Positions 1 to 9,584 of a DNA stretch of 64,000 bases are shown one piece after another. The position numbers were made by a program, and so were the translations under genes. Every line of letters begins with the position of its first letter. Position 1 is the stretch's first letter. The notes under the pieces are model-generated. The model was not told the DNA's origin. It did no database searches and saw only the letters and a list, made by a program, of their open reading frames with translations. Source of the DNA: Alphaproteobacteria bacterium (GTDB lineage Bacteria; Pseudomonadota; Alphaproteobacteria; SHVR01); the NCBI GenBank assembly GCA_009694185.1, contig SHVR01000009.1, positions 1-64,000 on the forward strand, read 5' to 3'.

Positions 1-153
1 CCGGAGGGAACGGAGATGGTGATGCCGGGCGACAATATCAGCATGGAAGTGACGCTGATCTCGCCGATCGCCATGGATGAGGGGCTGCGTTTCGCCATCC
101 GCGAGGGCGGTCGCACCGTCGGCGCCGGCGTCGTCGCCAAGATCGTCCAGTAA
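1..153 (+). CDS. tuf: Elongation factor Tu, 3' end only
   Basis: The window opens inside this gene; 50 C-terminal residues are visible, read in frame from base 1 to the TAA at 151-153. They match the end of EF-Tu domain III (GDNISMEV, then [16 protein letters not shown] and the terminal [11 protein letters not shown]). EF-Tu is the GTPase that delivers aminoacyl-tRNA to the ribosome in the cytoplasm. It lies 46 bases before rpsJ, the usual end of the str operon next to the S10 operon. Start and GTPase domain lie outside the window. Confidence 0.95.
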   Translation, partial: PEGTEMVMPGDNISMEVTLISPIAMDEGLRFAIREGGRTVGAGVVAKIVQ

Positions 154-199
154 AGCACCTCGAACGCGAGAGCCGATGGAACGCCGGGATTGATGGATC

Positions 200-508
200 A
201 TGGATAATCAGAACATACGCATTCGCCTGAAGGCGTTCGATCATCGGGTACTGGACCAGTCGACGAGCGAGATCGTCAGCACGGCGAAGCGGACCGGTGC
301 CAGAGTGCGCGGTCCGATCCCGCTGCCGAGCAATATGCAGCGCTACACCGTCTTGCGCGGGCCTCATGTCGACAAGAAGTCGCGCGAACAGTTCGAGATC
401 CGCACCCACAAACGCCTCCTCGATATCATCGACCCGACGTCTCAAACGGTGGACGCGCTGATGAAGCTCGATCTTGCCGCCGGCGTCGATGTCGAGATCA
501 AGCTCTGA
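200..508 (+). CDS. rpsJ: 30S ribosomal protein S10 (NusE)
   Basis: 102 residues, the normal family length, with the conserved S10 segments [19 protein letters not shown] and [14 protein letters not shown] that form the ribosome-binding loop and the following strand. S10 sits in the head of the small subunit and also acts as NusE with NusB in antitermination. It is the first gene of the S10 block, 46 bases after tuf and 10 bases before rplC. No promoter is obvious in the short gap, so readthrough from tuf is likely. Confidence 0.98.
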   Translation: MDNQNIRIRLKAFDHRVLDQSTSEIVSTAKRTGARVRGPIPLPSNMQRYTVLRGPHVDKKSREQFEIRTHKRLLDIIDPTSQTVDALMKLDLAAGVDVEIKL

Positions 509-518
509 GGGCGGGGTC

Positions 519-1235
519 ATGCGAACCGGATTGATCGCTCGCAAACTCGGCATGAGCCGCGTCTTCACGGAGACGGGCGAGCATGTGCCGGTGACCGTGC
601 TCCATGTCGAGGGCTGCCAGGTGGTGGCCCAGCGCACGATGGAAACCGATGGCTATACGGCCCTGCAACTCGGCGCCGGCACGCCCAAGGTCAAGAATGT
701 GACCAAACCCATGCGCGGGCATTTCGCCAAGGCAAAGGTCGAGCCGAAGCGCCGGTTGGTGGAATTTCGCGTGCCGCCCGAGGCGCTGGTCGAGGTCGGC
801 GCCGAGCTGGCGGCCAATCATTTTACCGCTGGCCAAAAGGTCGACGTGACCGCGACCAGTATCGGCAAGGGCTTCGCCGGCGCCATGAAGCGGTATAATT
901 TCGCCGGCCTCGAGGCCTCCCATGGCGTCTCGGTCTCGCACCGCAGCCATGGATCGACCGGTAACCGCCAGGATCCGGGGCGAACCTTCAAGGGCAAGAA
1001 GATGGCCGGGCACATGGGCGACCGGCGCGTGACGACCCAGAACATCCAGGTGGTCTCGACCGACGTCGAACGCGGCCTGATCCTGGTGCGCGGCTCGGTG
1101 CCGGGTGCTCCCGGGGGCTGGGTGCTGGTGCGCGACGCGGTCAAGCGCCCGGCTCCCGAGGGCCTGCCATTCCCCGCGGCACTCAAGGGCGGAACGGCGG
1201 CCCCCGACGGCGCGCCGGCCGGGCAAGAGGGCTGA
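519..1235 (+). CDS. rplC: 50S ribosomal protein L3
   Basis: 238 residues from ATG 519. An in-frame upstream start at 474 lies inside rpsJ and is rejected because the family begins [12 protein letters not shown]. The central [17 protein letters not shown] segment reaches the peptidyl-transferase region; Gln151 is the position methylated by PrmB in this family. The C-terminus carries a Pro/Ala/Gly-rich tail after about residue 205, common in alphaproteobacteria. It is followed after 6 bases by rplD. L3 is an early large-subunit assembly protein. Confidence 0.97.
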   Translation: MRTGLIARKLGMSRVFTETGEHVPVTVLHVEGCQVVAQRTMETDGYTALQLGAGTPKVKNVTKPMRGHFAKAKVEPKRRLVEFRVPPEALVEVGAELAANHFTAGQKVDVTATSIGKGFAGAMKRYNFAGLEASHGVSVSHRSHGSTGNRQDPGRTFKGKKMAGHMGDRRVTTQNIQVVSTDVERGLILVRGSVPGAPGGWVLVRDAVKRPAPEGLPFPAALKGGTAAPDGAPAGQEG

Positions 1236-1241
1236 TCCGCC

Positions 1242-1862
1242 ATGCAGGTCACGATCAAGAATTTGCGCAACGAGGATGTGGGCACGCTGGAACTCGCGGA
1301 TTCCGTGTTCGCGGTTCCGGTGCGCGAAGACATCCTGCACCGCGTCATCAATTGGCAGCTCGCCAAGCGGCGCGCCGGCACCCACAAGGTGAAGGAACGC
1401 GGCGAGACGTCGCACTCCACCGCCAAGATCTATCGCCAGAAGGGCACCGGCCGAGCGCGCCACGGCAATCGGGCGGCGGTTCAATTCCGGGGCGGCGGCG
1501 TGGTGCATGGGCCGCGCGTGCGCGACCACGGGTTCGATTTGCCGAAGAAGGTTCGCAAGCTCGGCCTCAAGACGGCGCTCGCGGCCAAGCAGCGCGCGGG
1601 GAAGCTGATCGTCCTCGACGGGCTCGCCGTCGAGACGGCCAAGACCAAGGATCTCGCCACGCGCCTAAAGGGGTTCGGATGGCCGTCGGTGCTCTTTATC
1701 GACGGTCCGAACCTCGACGCGAATTTCGAGCGCGCGGCCCGCAACCTGGTAGGCGTCGACGTCCTGCCGCATCAAGGCGCCAACGTCTACGACATCATCC
1801 GGCGCGATGCCTTGGTTTTGACGCGCGCCGCCGTCGAACATTTGGAGGCGCGGCTCAAATGA
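1242..1862 (+). CDS. rplD: 50S ribosomal protein L4
   Basis: 206 residues, standard length. The long exit-tunnel loop is visible at about residues 45-95 ([15 protein letters not shown] and [15 protein letters not shown]). L4 binds 23S rRNA near the tunnel constriction; in enterobacteria it also represses its own operon, but no such leader structure is evident here. The stop overlaps the rplW start by 4 bases (ATGA), indicating translational coupling. Confidence 0.98.
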   Translation: MQVTIKNLRNEDVGTLELADSVFAVPVREDILHRVINWQLAKRRAGTHKVKERGETSHSTAKIYRQKGTGRARHGNRAAVQFRGGGVVHGPRVRDHGFDLPKKVRKLGLKTALAAKQRAGKLIVLDGLAVETAKTKDLATRLKGFGWPSVLFIDGPNLDANFERAARNLVGVDVLPHQGANVYDIIRRDALVLTRAAVEHLEARLK

Positions 1863-2191
1863 GTAGGGCACGTCCGATCAAGCCGCCGAACACCGTGCTG
1901 AGCCGCAACCAGATGCTCGAGATCATCCGGGCGCCGGTCATTACCGAGAAGGCGACGCTGATCTCGGAGCATAACCAGGTGACGTTCCGCGTGCCGCTCG
2001 ATGCGACCAAGCCCCTGATCAAGGCGGCGGTCGAGGGCTTGTTTTCGGTCAAAGTCAAACATGTCAACACTATCCGCACGAAGGGTAAGCTGACGCGCTT
2101 CAAGGGCGTCAAGGGCCGGCACTCGGATCGCAAGAAGGCGATCGTGACGCTGGCGGCCGGCCAGTCCATCGATGTCACCACGGGAATCTAG
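1859..2191 (+). CDS. rplW: 50S ribosomal protein L23
   Basis: 110 residues from the ATG that overlaps the rplD stop; GGAGG lies 11 bases upstream. The recognisable L23 fold begins later at [15 protein letters not shown] (residue 19; internal ATG at 1913), so the protein either has an 18-residue extension or starts internally at about 92 residues. I favour 1859 because of the overlap and ribosome-binding site. L23 lies at the tunnel exit and docks trigger factor and SRP. The loop [13 protein letters not shown] is typical. Confidence 0.95.
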   Translation: MSRARPIKPPNTVLSRNQMLEIIRAPVITEKATLISEHNQVTFRVPLDATKPLIKAAVEGLFSVKVKHVNTIRTKGKLTRFKGVKGRHSDRKKAIVTLAAGQSIDVTTGI

Positions 2192-2194
2192 ACG

Positions 2195-3022
2195 ATGGCG
2201 CTCAAATCCTATCGCCCCACATCGCCCGCCCGGCGCGGTCTCGTCCTGATCGACAGGACCGGGCTGCACAAGGGCCGGCCCGTCAAGGCGCTGACCGAGG
2301 GCAAATCGTCGGCCGGCGGTCGCAACAATCACGGCCATATCACCGTGCGCTGGCGGGGCGGCGGGCATAAGCGGCTCTACCGGATCGTCGATTTCAAGCG
2401 CCGCCAATACGATGTGCCGGCGACGGTCGAGCGGTTGGAATACGACCCGAACCGCTCGGCGTTCATCGCGCTCGTGCGCTATCAGGACGGCGGGCAAGCC
2501 TATATCCTGGCGCCGCAACGTCTCCAGGTGGGCGACCAGGTCGTGGCTGGCGAGCGCGTGGATATTCGCCCCGGCAACGCCATGCCGATGAAGAACATCC
2601 CGCTTGGTACCATCATCCACAATGTCGAGATGAAGCCGGGCCGCGGTGGCCAGATGGCGCGGGCGGCGGGGTCCTATGTGCAGTTGATCGGTCGCGACGC
2701 CGGCCAGGCATTGCTTCGCCTCGCCTCGGGCGAAGTCCGCTATGTCTCGTCCGAATGCATGGCGACCATCGGCGCCGTCTCCAATCCCGACCATGGCAAT
2801 GAGAAGATCGCCAAGGCCGGGCGCAATCGCTGGAAAGGCAAGAAGCCTAGTGTGCGCGGCGTTGCCATGAACCCTGTCGACCATCCCCATGGTGGTGGCG
2901 AGGGCCGTACCTCCGGTGGGCGGCATCCGGTGACGCCCTGGGGCAAGCCGACAAAGGGCGCGCGCACGCGCACAAAGAAGCCGTCCGATCGCCTGATCGT
3001 GCGCCGTCGTTACGCGAAGTAG
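2195..3022 (+). CDS. rplB: 50S ribosomal protein L2
   Basis: 275 residues, usual length, only 3 bases after rplW. The C-terminal signature [17 protein letters not shown] contains the conserved His needed for peptidyl-transferase assembly, and [16 protein letters not shown] marks the N-terminal OB-like domain. L2 bridges the subunits and binds domain IV of 23S rRNA. It lies in the S10 block between rplW and rpsS. Confidence 0.98.
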   Translation: MALKSYRPTSPARRGLVLIDRTGLHKGRPVKALTEGKSSAGGRNNHGHITVRWRGGGHKRLYRIVDFKRRQYDVPATVERLEYDPNRSAFIALVRYQDGGQAYILAPQRLQVGDQVVAGERVDIRPGNAMPMKNIPLGTIIHNVEMKPGRGGQMARAAGSYVQLIGRDAGQALLRLASGEVRYVSSECMATIGAVSNPDHGNEKIAKAGRNRWKGKKPSVRGVAMNPVDHPHGGGEGRTSGGRHPVTPWGKPTKGARTRTKKPSDRLIVRRRYAK

Positions 3023-3032
3023 GGGAGGGGTC

Positions 3033-3311
3033 GTGGCGCGCTCCGTTTGGAAGGGACCGTTCATCGACGGCTATCTGCTGCGCAAGGCGGAGAAGTCGCG
3101 TGAGTCGGGTCGCAAGGAAATCATTCGCACCTGGTCGCGACGCTCGACCATCCTGCCCCAGTTCGTGGGACTGACGTTCGGTGTCCACAACGGGCACAAA
3201 TTCCTGCCCGTGCTGGTGACCGAGAACATGGTCGGGCACAAGTTCGGCGAATTCTCGCCGACCCGCACGTTTTACGGCCACGCGGCCGATCGCAAGGCGA
3301 AGAGGACCTGA
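3033..3311 (+). CDS. rpsS: 30S ribosomal protein S19
   Basis: 92 residues with the family start [10 protein letters not shown] and the diagnostic [16 protein letters not shown] near the C-terminus. The start is GTG at 3033, preceded by GGGGAGGGG. S19 forms a complex with S13 in the small-subunit head and contacts the A-site tRNA region. The stop and the next ATG share one base (TGATG), coupling it to rplV. Confidence 0.97.
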   Translation: MARSVWKGPFIDGYLLRKAEKSRESGRKEIIRTWSRRSTILPQFVGLTFGVHNGHKFLPVLVTENMVGHKFGEFSPTRTFYGHAADRKAKRT

Positions 3312-3712
3312 TGGGTAAACCCTCCCAGCCACGCCGTCTGCCCGAGACGGAGGCGCGCGCCTACCTGCATCAGCTGCGCACGAGCGCGCGCAAGCTCAAT
3401 CTGGTTGCCCAGGCCATTCGCGGTCTCAAGGCCGGGGCGGCACTGACCGAGCTCGAGTTCTCGAAGCGGCGCATTGCCCGGGACGTGCGCAAGGTCCTCC
3501 AGTCGGCGATCGCCAACGCCGAAAACAACCATCAGCTCGATGTCGACCGCTTGATCGTCGCCGAGGCGACGGTTGGCCGCACCATGGTGATGAAGCGCTT
3601 TCACGCGCGTGGCCGCGGCCGGTCGGCCAGGGTCGAGAAGCCGTTCAGCAATTTGACCGTCATCGTGCGCGAGATGCCCGAGGCAAGCGAGACGGCGGAG
3701 GAGAAATCGTAA
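3311..3712 (+). CDS. rplV: 50S ribosomal protein L22
   Basis: 133 residues. [17 protein letters not shown] and [13 protein letters not shown] are the core alpha/beta signature; the extended beta-hairpin [18 protein letters not shown] lines the exit tunnel, where macrolide-resistance changes usually occur. The last 15 residues form an acidic tail ([10 protein letters not shown]), a little longer than in enterobacteria. Start and stop each overlap the neighbouring gene by one base. Confidence 0.97.
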   Translation: MGKPSQPRRLPETEARAYLHQLRTSARKLNLVAQAIRGLKAGAALTELEFSKRRIARDVRKVLQSAIANAENNHQLDVDRLIVAEATVGRTMVMKRFHARGRGRSARVEKPFSNLTVIVREMPEASETAEEKS

Positions 3713-4395
3713 TGGGCCAGAAGGTCAATCCGACCGGGCTCAGGCTCGGCATCAACCGCACCTGGGATAGCCGCTGGTATGCCGACAAGATCTACGGCAA
3801 GTTGCTACATGAAGATCTGAAGATTCGCGACTTTCTGCAAACCCGTCTGGCGCAGGCTGGTGTCGCGCGGATCGTCATCGAGCGGCCGGCCAAGAAGGCG
3901 CGCATCACCATCCACACGGCCCGGCCCGGCGTCGTCATCGGCAAAAAGGGCGCGGATATCGAAAAGCTCCGCTCCGAAATTGGCAAGCTGACCGACAGCG
4001 ACGTTAATTTGAACATTGTCGAGATCCGGAAGCCCGAGATCGATGCCAAACTGGTCGCCGAAAACATCGCCCAGCAGTTGGAGCGCCGCGTGGCGTTCAG
4101 GCGGGCGATGAAGCGGGCGGTACAGTCGGCCATGCGTCTGGGCGCCCTCGGCATTCGCATCAATGTGGGCGGCCGATTGGGCGGCGCGGAGATCGCGCGC
4201 ACCGAATGGTATCGCGAGGGCCGGGTGCCGCTGCACACCCTGCGCGCCGACGTCGATTACGGCCGGGCCACCGCCAATACCACATACGGAACATGCGGCG
4301 TCAAGGTTTGGGTGTTCAAGGGCGAAATCTTGGCCCACGACCCCATGGCGCTCGACAAGCGCATCGCCGATCAGCAGCAGCAACTCGGCCGCTAG
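3712..4395 (+). CDS. rpsC: 30S ribosomal protein S3
   Basis: 227 residues. The type II KH domain has its GXXG-type loop at [14 protein letters not shown] (about residues 73-86), and the C-terminal domain shows [30 protein letters not shown] split across the S3 signature. S3 lies at the mRNA entry channel and has helicase activity with S4 and S5. The start overlaps the rplV stop by one base; 33 bases separate it from rplP. Confidence 0.98.
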   Translation: MGQKVNPTGLRLGINRTWDSRWYADKIYGKLLHEDLKIRDFLQTRLAQAGVARIVIERPAKKARITIHTARPGVVIGKKGADIEKLRSEIGKLTDSDVNLNIVEIRKPEIDAKLVAENIAQQLERRVAFRRAMKRAVQSAMRLGALGIRINVGGRLGGAEIARTEWYREGRVPLHTLRADVDYGRATANTTYGTCGVKVWVFKGEILAHDPMALDKRIADQQQQLGR

Positions 4396-4428
4396 GCCGG
4401 GACCGGGGAACAGGGGACAGAGCGGGCC

Positions 4429-4851
4429 ATGCTCTCACCGTCGCGAACCAAGTACCGCAAGGCCCACAAGGGTCGAATTCACGGCGTGGCCAAGGGCGGC
4501 ACGCAGCTTAATTTCGGCACCTATGGCCTGAAAGCCACGGAGCCGGCCAGGATTTCCGCGCGCCAGATCGAGGCCGCGCGCCGGGCACTCACCCGGCATA
4601 TGAAGCGCGCCGGGCGGGTTTGGGTGCGCCTCTTTCCGGACGTACCGGTGTCGACCAAGCCGGCCGAGGTGCGCATGGGCAGCGGCAAGGGCACGCCCGA
4701 ATTCTGGGTCTGCCGCGTGAAGCCCGGACGTATCCTCTTCGAGGTTGACGGCGTCAGCGGCGAGATCGCGGGCCAGGCATTTGCGCTCGCCGCCGCCAAG
4801 TTGCCCATCTCGACCCGGGTGGTCAGCCGCATGGAAGGGATTAGCCCATGA
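4429..4851 (+). CDS. rplP: 50S ribosomal protein L16
   Basis: 140 residues beginning [16 protein letters not shown], the standard L16 start. Arg82 in [14 protein letters not shown] corresponds to the arginine hydroxylated by the RoxA/YcfD oxygenase in some bacteria. L16 positions the A-site tRNA on the large subunit. The last 4 bases overlap the start of rpmC. Confidence 0.98.
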   Translation: MLSPSRTKYRKAHKGRIHGVAKGGTQLNFGTYGLKATEPARISARQIEAARRALTRHMKRAGRVWVRLFPDVPVSTKPAEVRMGSGKGTPEFWVCRVKPGRILFEVDGVSGEIAGQAFALAAAKLPISTRVVSRMEGISP

Positions 4852-5060
4852 AGGTCGCCGACGTTCGCGCCAAAAGCGACGATGAACTGGTCGACAATCT
4901 GGCCGCCCTGCGCAAGGAGGCGTTCAACCTGCGCTTTCAGCAGGCGAGCGGCCAGTTGGCGGGAACGTCGCGGGTGCGCCAGGTCCGCCGCGACGTGGCG
5001 CGCATCATGACCATTCTCGGCCAGCGGCAAAGTCAGGCCGGCCAAGCGAAGAAGGCGTAG
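4848..5060 (+). CDS. rpmC: 50S ribosomal protein L29
   Basis: 70 residues forming the two-helix hairpin typical of L29 ([20 protein letters not shown], then [16 protein letters not shown]). It starts within the rplP stop (ATGA). L29 lies at the tunnel exit beside L23. The Gln/Lys-rich tail after residue 57 is within normal variation. rpsQ follows after 8 bases. Confidence 0.96.
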   Translation: MKVADVRAKSDDELVDNLAALRKEAFNLRFQQASGQLAGTSRVRQVRRDVARIMTILGQRQSQAGQAKKA

Positions 5061-5068
5061 GGAACCAG

Positions 5069-5311
5069 ATGCCGAAGAGAGTCCTCCAAGGAGTCGTCGT
5101 CAGCGACAAGGCCGAGAAGACCATCGTGGTCCGTGTCGACCGGCGAGTGGCCGACCCGGTCTACAAGAAGTTCATCACGCGCTCGAAGAAGTTCATGGCG
5201 CACGATCCGGACAACAGCTTCAAGCCGGGCGACCGGGTGCGCATCCGGGAGTGCCGCCCTCTTTCCAAGCGCAAGCGGTGGGAAGTGTTGGGCCGGGTCG
5301 GCGAAGCCTGA
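5069..5311 (+). CDS. rpsQ: 30S ribosomal protein S17
   Basis: 80 residues with an OB-fold: [28 protein letters not shown] and [20 protein letters not shown] are all S17 hallmarks. S17 is a primary 16S rRNA binder. It is the last gene of the classical S10 operon; rplN follows after 22 bases with no terminator between, so S10 and spc blocks appear continuous. Confidence 0.97.
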   Translation: MPKRVLQGVVVSDKAEKTIVVRVDRRVADPVYKKFITRSKKFMAHDPDNSFKPGDRVRIRECRPLSKRKRWEVLGRVGEA

Positions 5312-5333
5312 GCGGCAAAAGGAATATTGAGCC

Positions 5334-5702
5334 ATGATCCAGGTGGAGACCAATCTCGAAGTGGCGGACAATTCGGGCGCCAGGCGCGTCCAGTGCATCC
5401 GCGTGCTCGGGGGATCGCGCCGGCGCTATGCCTCGGTCGGCGATGTGATCGTCGTGTCCGTCAAGGAGGCGATCCCGCGCGGTCGCGTGAAGAAGGGCGA
5501 CGTGCACAAGGCGGTCGTGGTGCGCACCGCCAAGGACGTCCACCGGCCGGACGGGACAACCATCCGCTTCGACAGCAATGCCGCCGTGCTGATCAACCCG
5601 CAGGGAGAGCCGATCGGCACCCGAATCTTCGGCCCGGTGACCCGGGAACTGCGCGGCAAGCAGTTCATGAAGATCATCTCGCTGGCACCCGAGGTGCTGT
5701 GA
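5334..5702 (+). CDS. rplN: 50S ribosomal protein L14
   Basis: 122 residues, exactly the family length. [35 protein letters not shown] and the C-terminal [19 protein letters not shown] are diagnostic. L14 forms part of the subunit interface and binds the silencing factor RsfS. The stop overlaps the rplX ATG by one base. Confidence 0.98.
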   Translation: MIQVETNLEVADNSGARRVQCIRVLGGSRRRYASVGDVIVVSVKEAIPRGRVKKGDVHKAVVVRTAKDVHRPDGTTIRFDSNAAVLINPQGEPIGTRIFGPVTRELRGKQFMKIISLAPEVL

Positions 5703-6025
5703 TGGCGCAAAAGTTGAAGATCCGCAAAGGAGACCGGGTGGTCGTGATCGCGGGCAAGGACAAGGGCAAGTCGGGTGAGGTGATTCGTGTGCTGCCCAAG
5801 GACGAACGGGTGCTGGTTCAGGGCGTCAACATGGTGAAGCGCCACCAGAAGGCGAGCGCGCGCCAGGCGGGCGGCATCGAGGAACGCGAGGCCACCCTGC
5901 ACATTTCGAACGTGGCGCATATCGACCCGGCCAGCAACAAGCCGACCCGAGTCTCCTTCAAGCTGCTGGCCGACGGTCGCAAGGTGCGGGTCGCTCGGCG
6001 TTCCGGCGAAACCATCGATCGTTAG
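5702..6025 (+). CDS. rplX: 50S ribosomal protein L24
   Basis: 107 residues from ATG 5702, which overlaps the rplN stop; a much earlier in-frame start at 5327 lies antisense to sense and is rejected. The KOW motif is at residues 5-30 ([18 protein letters not shown]). The central [20 protein letters not shown] and the C-terminal [21 protein letters not shown] fit L24, an assembly initiator on 23S rRNA. Confidence 0.97.
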   Translation: MAQKLKIRKGDRVVVIAGKDKGKSGEVIRVLPKDERVLVQGVNMVKRHQKASARQAGGIEEREATLHISNVAHIDPASNKPTRVSFKLLADGRKVRVARRSGETIDR

Positions 6026-6033
6026 GTCAGGAC

Positions 6034-6573
6034 ATGACGCGACAATATGAGTATTACGAGACCGTGGTGCGGCCGGCGCTGCTGGCGCAATTCGGCTACG
6101 GCAATCCCATGCAGGTGCCCCGCCTCGACAAGATCGTGGTCAACATGGGTGTGGGCGAAGCGGTCGCGGATGGCAAGAAGATCGAGGCCGCGGTGAACGA
6201 CATGACCTTGATCACCGGCCAGAAGCCGGTGGTGACGCACTCCAAGAAGGCGATCGCGACTTACAAGCTCAGGGAAGGCATGGCCATCGGCTGCAAGGTC
6301 ACGTTGCGCCGCCGGCGCATGTATGAATTCTTCGACCGGCTGGTGACGATCGCGTTGCCGAGGGTGCGCGATTTCCGGGGCCTCTCCACGCGCAGCTTCG
6401 ACGGGCGCGGCAATTTCGCCCTGGGCTTGAAGGAACAGTTGGTGTTCCCGGAAGTCAACTACGACAAGATCGACGAAATACGCGGCATGGACATCGTCAT
6501 TTGCACGACGGCGAAAACCGATGCGGAAGCCAGGGCGCTTCTTGCCGGGTTGCGCATGCCGTTCGCCACTTGA
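6034..6573 (+). CDS. rplE: 50S ribosomal protein L5
   Basis: 179 residues. [36 protein letters not shown] and [17 protein letters not shown] are family signatures. L5 binds 5S rRNA with L18 and L25 in the central protuberance. It lies 8 bases after rplX and 18 bases before rpsN. Confidence 0.98.
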   Translation: MTRQYEYYETVVRPALLAQFGYGNPMQVPRLDKIVVNMGVGEAVADGKKIEAAVNDMTLITGQKPVVTHSKKAIATYKLREGMAIGCKVTLRRRRMYEFFDRLVTIALPRVRDFRGLSTRSFDGRGNFALGLKEQLVFPEVNYDKIDEIRGMDIVICTTAKTDAEARALLAGLRMPFAT

Positions 6574-6591
6574 CCAGCGGAGGTTCGGTAT

Positions 6592-6897
6592 ATGGCCAAG
6601 ACGAGCGCGGTTGAACGCAACAAGCGTCGCATCAGGCTCACGAAACGTTATGCGGGCCGGCGAGCGGCCCTCAAAGAGACCATTCGGGATCGCGGCTTAC
6701 CGATCGAGGAGCGTTTCGCGGCGCAGTTGAAGCTGTCGACGCTACCGCGCAACAGCTCGAAGTCGCGGATTCGCAATCGCTGCGAACTGACCGGGCGGCC
6801 GCGCGGCTACTATCGCAAATTCCGCCTCTCGCGCATCGCGTTCCGCGATCTTGCGTCGGCCGGGCAGATTCCGGGCGTGGTCAAGTCGAGTTGGTAA
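6592..6897 (+). CDS. rpsN: 30S ribosomal protein S14, zinc-free form
   Basis: 101 residues, the long C-minus type. The C-terminal block [20 protein letters not shown] has one cysteine only, so the CXXC pairs of the zinc-binding short form are absent. S14 assembles late in the 30S head. Its place between rplE and rpsH is standard for the spc block. An AAAGAG-like site is not evident, but AGCGGAGG lies 8 bases before the ATG. Confidence 0.97.
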   Translation: MAKTSAVERNKRRIRLTKRYAGRRAALKETIRDRGLPIEERFAAQLKLSTLPRNSSKSRIRNRCELTGRPRGYYRKFRLSRIAFRDLASAGQIPGVVKSSW

Positions 6898-6910
6898 GGA
6901 GAGTTTGAAT

Positions 6911-7309
6911 ATGGTGATGACCGATCCGCTCGCTGACATGCTGACCCGCATACGCAACGGGCAGCGCGCGCAGTTGGCGGTAATAAAGTCGCCCGCGTCC
7001 AGGCTTCGCGAGAACGTGCTCGAGGTCCTCCAACGCGAAGGCTATATCCGGGGCTTTACCCGGGCCGACGTGGAGGCGGGCCAAGCCACGCTCAGCATCG
7101 AGCTGAAATATCACGAGGGCGAGCCGGTGATCCGGACGATCACGCGCATCTCGAAGCCGGGCCGCCGGGTCTATGCGAAGACGCGCGATCTGAAGCCATT
7201 TCACGGCGGCCTGGGGATCAGCGTCCTGTCGACGCCGCGCGGTGTCATGTCGGATCAGGAAGCACGCGCGCAAAATGTCGGCGGCGAAGTTTTGTGTCAG
7301 GTGTTCTAG
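6911..7309 (+). CDS. rpsH: 30S ribosomal protein S8
   Basis: 132 residues from ATG 6911 (AAGGAGAG 10 bases upstream); the in-frame start at 6851 lies in rpsN and is rejected. MTDPLADMLTRIRNGQ and the C-terminal GGLGISVLSTPRGVMSDQEARAQNVGGEVLCQVF are classic S8. In E. coli S8 represses the spc operon by binding the rplE region; whether that holds here cannot be judged by eye. Confidence 0.97.
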   Translation: MVMTDPLADMLTRIRNGQRAQLAVIKSPASRLRENVLEVLQREGYIRGFTRADVEAGQATLSIELKYHEGEPVIRTITRISKPGRRVYAKTRDLKPFHGGLGISVLSTPRGVMSDQEARAQNVGGEVLCQVF

Positions 7310-7341
7310 CGAGGGTGTCCGATCGCTAGGTGGAGAGAGTC

Positions 7342-7890
7342 ATGGCCAGCGTTAGAGTGTCGCGCGTCGGCAAGGTGCCGGTCCGGATTCCGGATGGGGT
7401 GACGATAGAGGTCACCGGCGCCGAGATACGCGTCAAGGGCAGGCTGGGCGAGCAACGCCTGCCGCTCGCCCAGGATGTCGAGGCGACGATGGTGGAAAAG
7501 ACCGTCGAGCTGCGCCCGCGCTCGAATTCGGCGCGCGCCAGAACCATGCAGGGCACCATGCGGGCGCTGCTCGGCAACATGGTGACGGGGGTTTCGCAAG
7601 GTTTTACCCGCCAGCTCGAGATCACCGGTGTCGGCTATCGCGCGGCCATCGACGGCAAGGCGTTGAAATTGCAACTAGGCCTCAGCCACGACGTCCTCTA
7701 CCCCATACCGCCCGGCATCGACATCAAGTGCGATCGGCCGACGCAGATCACGGTCAGCGGTGCCGATAAGCAGCGCGTGGGCCAGGTGGCGGCGGAATTG
7801 CGCGCCTACAAGAAGCCGGAGCCTTACAAGGGCAAAGGCATCCGCTATAGCGACGAGACTGTCCGCCGTAAGGAAGGCAAGAAGAAGTAA
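7342..7890 (+). CDS. rplF: 50S ribosomal protein L6
   Basis: 182 residues from ATG 7342 with GGAGAG 6 bases upstream; an in-frame start at 7330 (MERV) is less likely. [18 protein letters not shown] opens the first L6 repeat domain and [25 protein letters not shown] is the universal C-terminal signature. L6 contacts the sarcin-ricin loop. rplR follows after 13 bases. Confidence 0.97.
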   Translation: MASVRVSRVGKVPVRIPDGVTIEVTGAEIRVKGRLGEQRLPLAQDVEATMVEKTVELRPRSNSARARTMQGTMRALLGNMVTGVSQGFTRQLEITGVGYRAAIDGKALKLQLGLSHDVLYPIPPGIDIKCDRPTQITVSGADKQRVGQVAAELRAYKKPEPYKGKGIRYSDETVRRKEGKKK

Positions 7891-7903
7891 GCGAGGCCGG
7901 GCG

Positions 7904-8266
7904 ATGCTATCCAACAGGGAGTTGTTCGATCGACGCAAGACGCGCACCCGCGCGGCAATCCGCCGCAACTCGGGCGGCCGGGTCCGGCTCAGCGTCTTTC
8001 GGTCGAGCAAGCATATCTATGCGCAGGTGATCGACGACGGCGGCGGTGTCACGCTGGTGGCGGCGTCGAGCCTGGAGAAGGCCGTGCGTGAGCGCCTCAA
8101 GACCGGTGCCGACAGGGCGGCCGCGTCGGAGATCGGCAAGCTCATCGCGGCGCGCGCCATCGAGGCGGGTATACGCGAGGTCGTATTCGATCGCGGCGGC
8201 TATCGCTACCACGGCCGTGTCGAGGCTTTGGCGGCGGCGGCGCGCGAGGGCGGACTATCCTTCTAG
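7904..8266 (+). CDS. rplR: 50S ribosomal protein L18
   Basis: 120 residues from ATG 7904; the open frame extends back into rplF, but L18 starts [41 protein letters not shown], and the C-terminal [24 protein letters not shown] with the terminal F, are diagnostic. L18 binds 5S rRNA. rpsE follows after 26 bases. Confidence 0.97.
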   Translation: MLSNRELFDRRKTRTRAAIRRNSGGRVRLSVFRSSKHIYAQVIDDGGGVTLVAASSLEKAVRERLKTGADRAAASEIGKLIAARAIEAGIREVVFDRGGYRYHGRVEALAAAAREGGLSF

Positions 8267-8292
8267 ACGAGCTATTTAGTTAGGAAATTGCG

Positions 8293-8874
8293 ATGGCACG
8301 AGGTCCCAGGGGAGAACGCGGCGAACGATCCGATCGCGGCGGCAGTCGCGAGGAAAGCGATCTGGTCGAACGGTTGGTGTCGATCAATCGCGTGGCCAAG
8401 GTGGTCAAGGGTGGGCGGCGCTTTGGCTTCGCGGCGCTGGTGATTACGGGCGATGGGCGTGGCCGGGTCGGGATCGGCGCCGGCAAGGCGCGCGAGGTGC
8501 CGGAGGCGATCCGCAAGGCGACGGATCAGGCGAAGCGCGGCATGGTTCGCATTCCATTGCGTGAGGGTCGCACGCTCCATCACGACGTGCAGGGCAACTT
8601 CGGCGCCGGCTCGGTGGTGCTCCGGGCGGCGGTTCCGGGCACCGGGATCATCGCGGGCGGACCCATGCGCGCCGTCTTCGAGGCGCTGGGTGTCCAGGAC
8701 GTGGTGGCGAAGTCGGTCGGCACGTCCAACCCGCATAATATGGTGAAGGCGACGTTCGACGCCTTGAAGCGCATGCAGTCGCCGCGCCTGGTGGCGCTGC
8801 GCCGCGGCAAGAAGGTGAGCGACGTGATCGCCCGCCGCGAGGGCGACGGCCAGCGGGGAGAGGCGCATGACTGA
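8293..8874 (+). CDS. rpsE: 30S ribosomal protein S5
   Basis: 193 residues. The double-stranded RNA-binding-like N-domain is seen as [20 protein letters not shown] and the C-domain as [21 protein letters not shown] and [16 protein letters not shown]. The first 25 residues are Arg/Gly-rich, and the tail after residue 180 is charged. S5 acts in decoding accuracy and mRNA entry. The last 8 bases overlap rpmD. Confidence 0.98.
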   Translation: MARGPRGERGERSDRGGSREESDLVERLVSINRVAKVVKGGRRFGFAALVITGDGRGRVGIGAGKAREVPEAIRKATDQAKRGMVRIPLREGRTLHHDVQGNFGAGSVVLRAAVPGTGIIAGGPMRAVFEALGVQDVVAKSVGTSNPHNMVKATFDALKRMQSPRLVALRRGKKVSDVIARREGDGQRGEAHD

Positions 8875-9061
8875 GTCGGGAAAAAAGCTCCGCGTGACGC
8901 AAACCGGTAGTCCGATTCGCCGTCCCAAGGAGCAGCGCCAGACCCTGGTCGGGCTCGGCCTCAACAAGCTGCACCGCAGCCGTGTTCTCGAAGACACGCC
9001 GGCGGTGCGCGGCATGATTACCAAAGTGCACCATATGGTGCGCGTGGAAGAGGTCGGCTGA
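8867..9061 (+). CDS. rpmD: 50S ribosomal protein L30
   Basis: 64 residues; [30 protein letters not shown] and the terminal [15 protein letters not shown] match L30, an optional protein found in many proteobacteria. The start lies 8 bases inside rpsE, which couples translation of the two. rplO follows after 23 bases. Confidence 0.96.
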   Translation: MTESGKKLRVTQTGSPIRRPKEQRQTLVGLGLNKLHRSRVLEDTPAVRGMITKVHHMVRVEEVG

Positions 9062-9084
9062 GCCCCGCCGATCGGGAGTTAGGT

Positions 9085-9579
9085 ATGCAGCTCAACGATA
9101 TGTCCGATAATCCCGGCGCCCGCAAGCCGCCGCGGCGGCTGGGCCGCGGCATCGGCTCGACCAAGGGCAAGACCGCCGGCCGGGGGCACAAGGGCGCCAA
9201 GGCGCGCGCCGGCAGCTCCGTCCAGGGGTTCGAGGGCGGTCAGATGCCCATCTACCGCCGGGTGCCGAAGCGCGGCTTCAATGTGCCGTTCGCGCCGATT
9301 TTCGTCGAGGTGAACTTGGACCGCCTGCAGCAGGCCATCGACCGCGGCCGGCTCGATCCGGCCCAGCTGGTGGATGGCGCCGCCTTGAAGGCGGCCGGCC
9401 TCGCGCGGCGCCTCCATGACGGCGTCCGGCTGCTCGGCCGCGGCACCATCAAGAGGGCGCTGACGATCGAGGTGGCGGGCGCCAGCAAATCGGCCATTGC
9501 CGCCATCGAGGCGGCCGGCGGCAAGGTCATCGTCAAGGCCAGGGAGACGGCCGCCGGCGCCCAGGGCGCCGAGGCCTGA
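9085..9579 (+). CDS. rplO: 50S ribosomal protein L15
   Basis: 164 residues. The glycine/arginine-rich extended N-terminus (RLGRGIGSTKGKTAGRGHKG, KARAGSSVQGFEGGQMP) and the YRRVPKRGFN motif are diagnostic; the globular part ends at about residue 150, followed by an alanine-rich tail. L15 is a late 50S assembly protein. secY begins 5 bases after the stop. Confidence 0.97.
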   Translation: MQLNDMSDNPGARKPPRRLGRGIGSTKGKTAGRGHKGAKARAGSSVQGFEGGQMPIYRRVPKRGFNVPFAPIFVEVNLDRLQQAIDRGRLDPAQLVDGAALKAAGLARRLHDGVRLLGRGTIKRALTIEVAGASKSAIAAIEAAGGKVIVKARETAAGAQGAEA

Positions 9580-9584
9580 CAGCC

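Noticed and set aside
1787-3064. A 425-codon minus-strand frame opposite rplD-rplB
   Set aside because: Antisense to essential ribosomal genes, His/Arg/Asp-rich composition typical of shadow frames.
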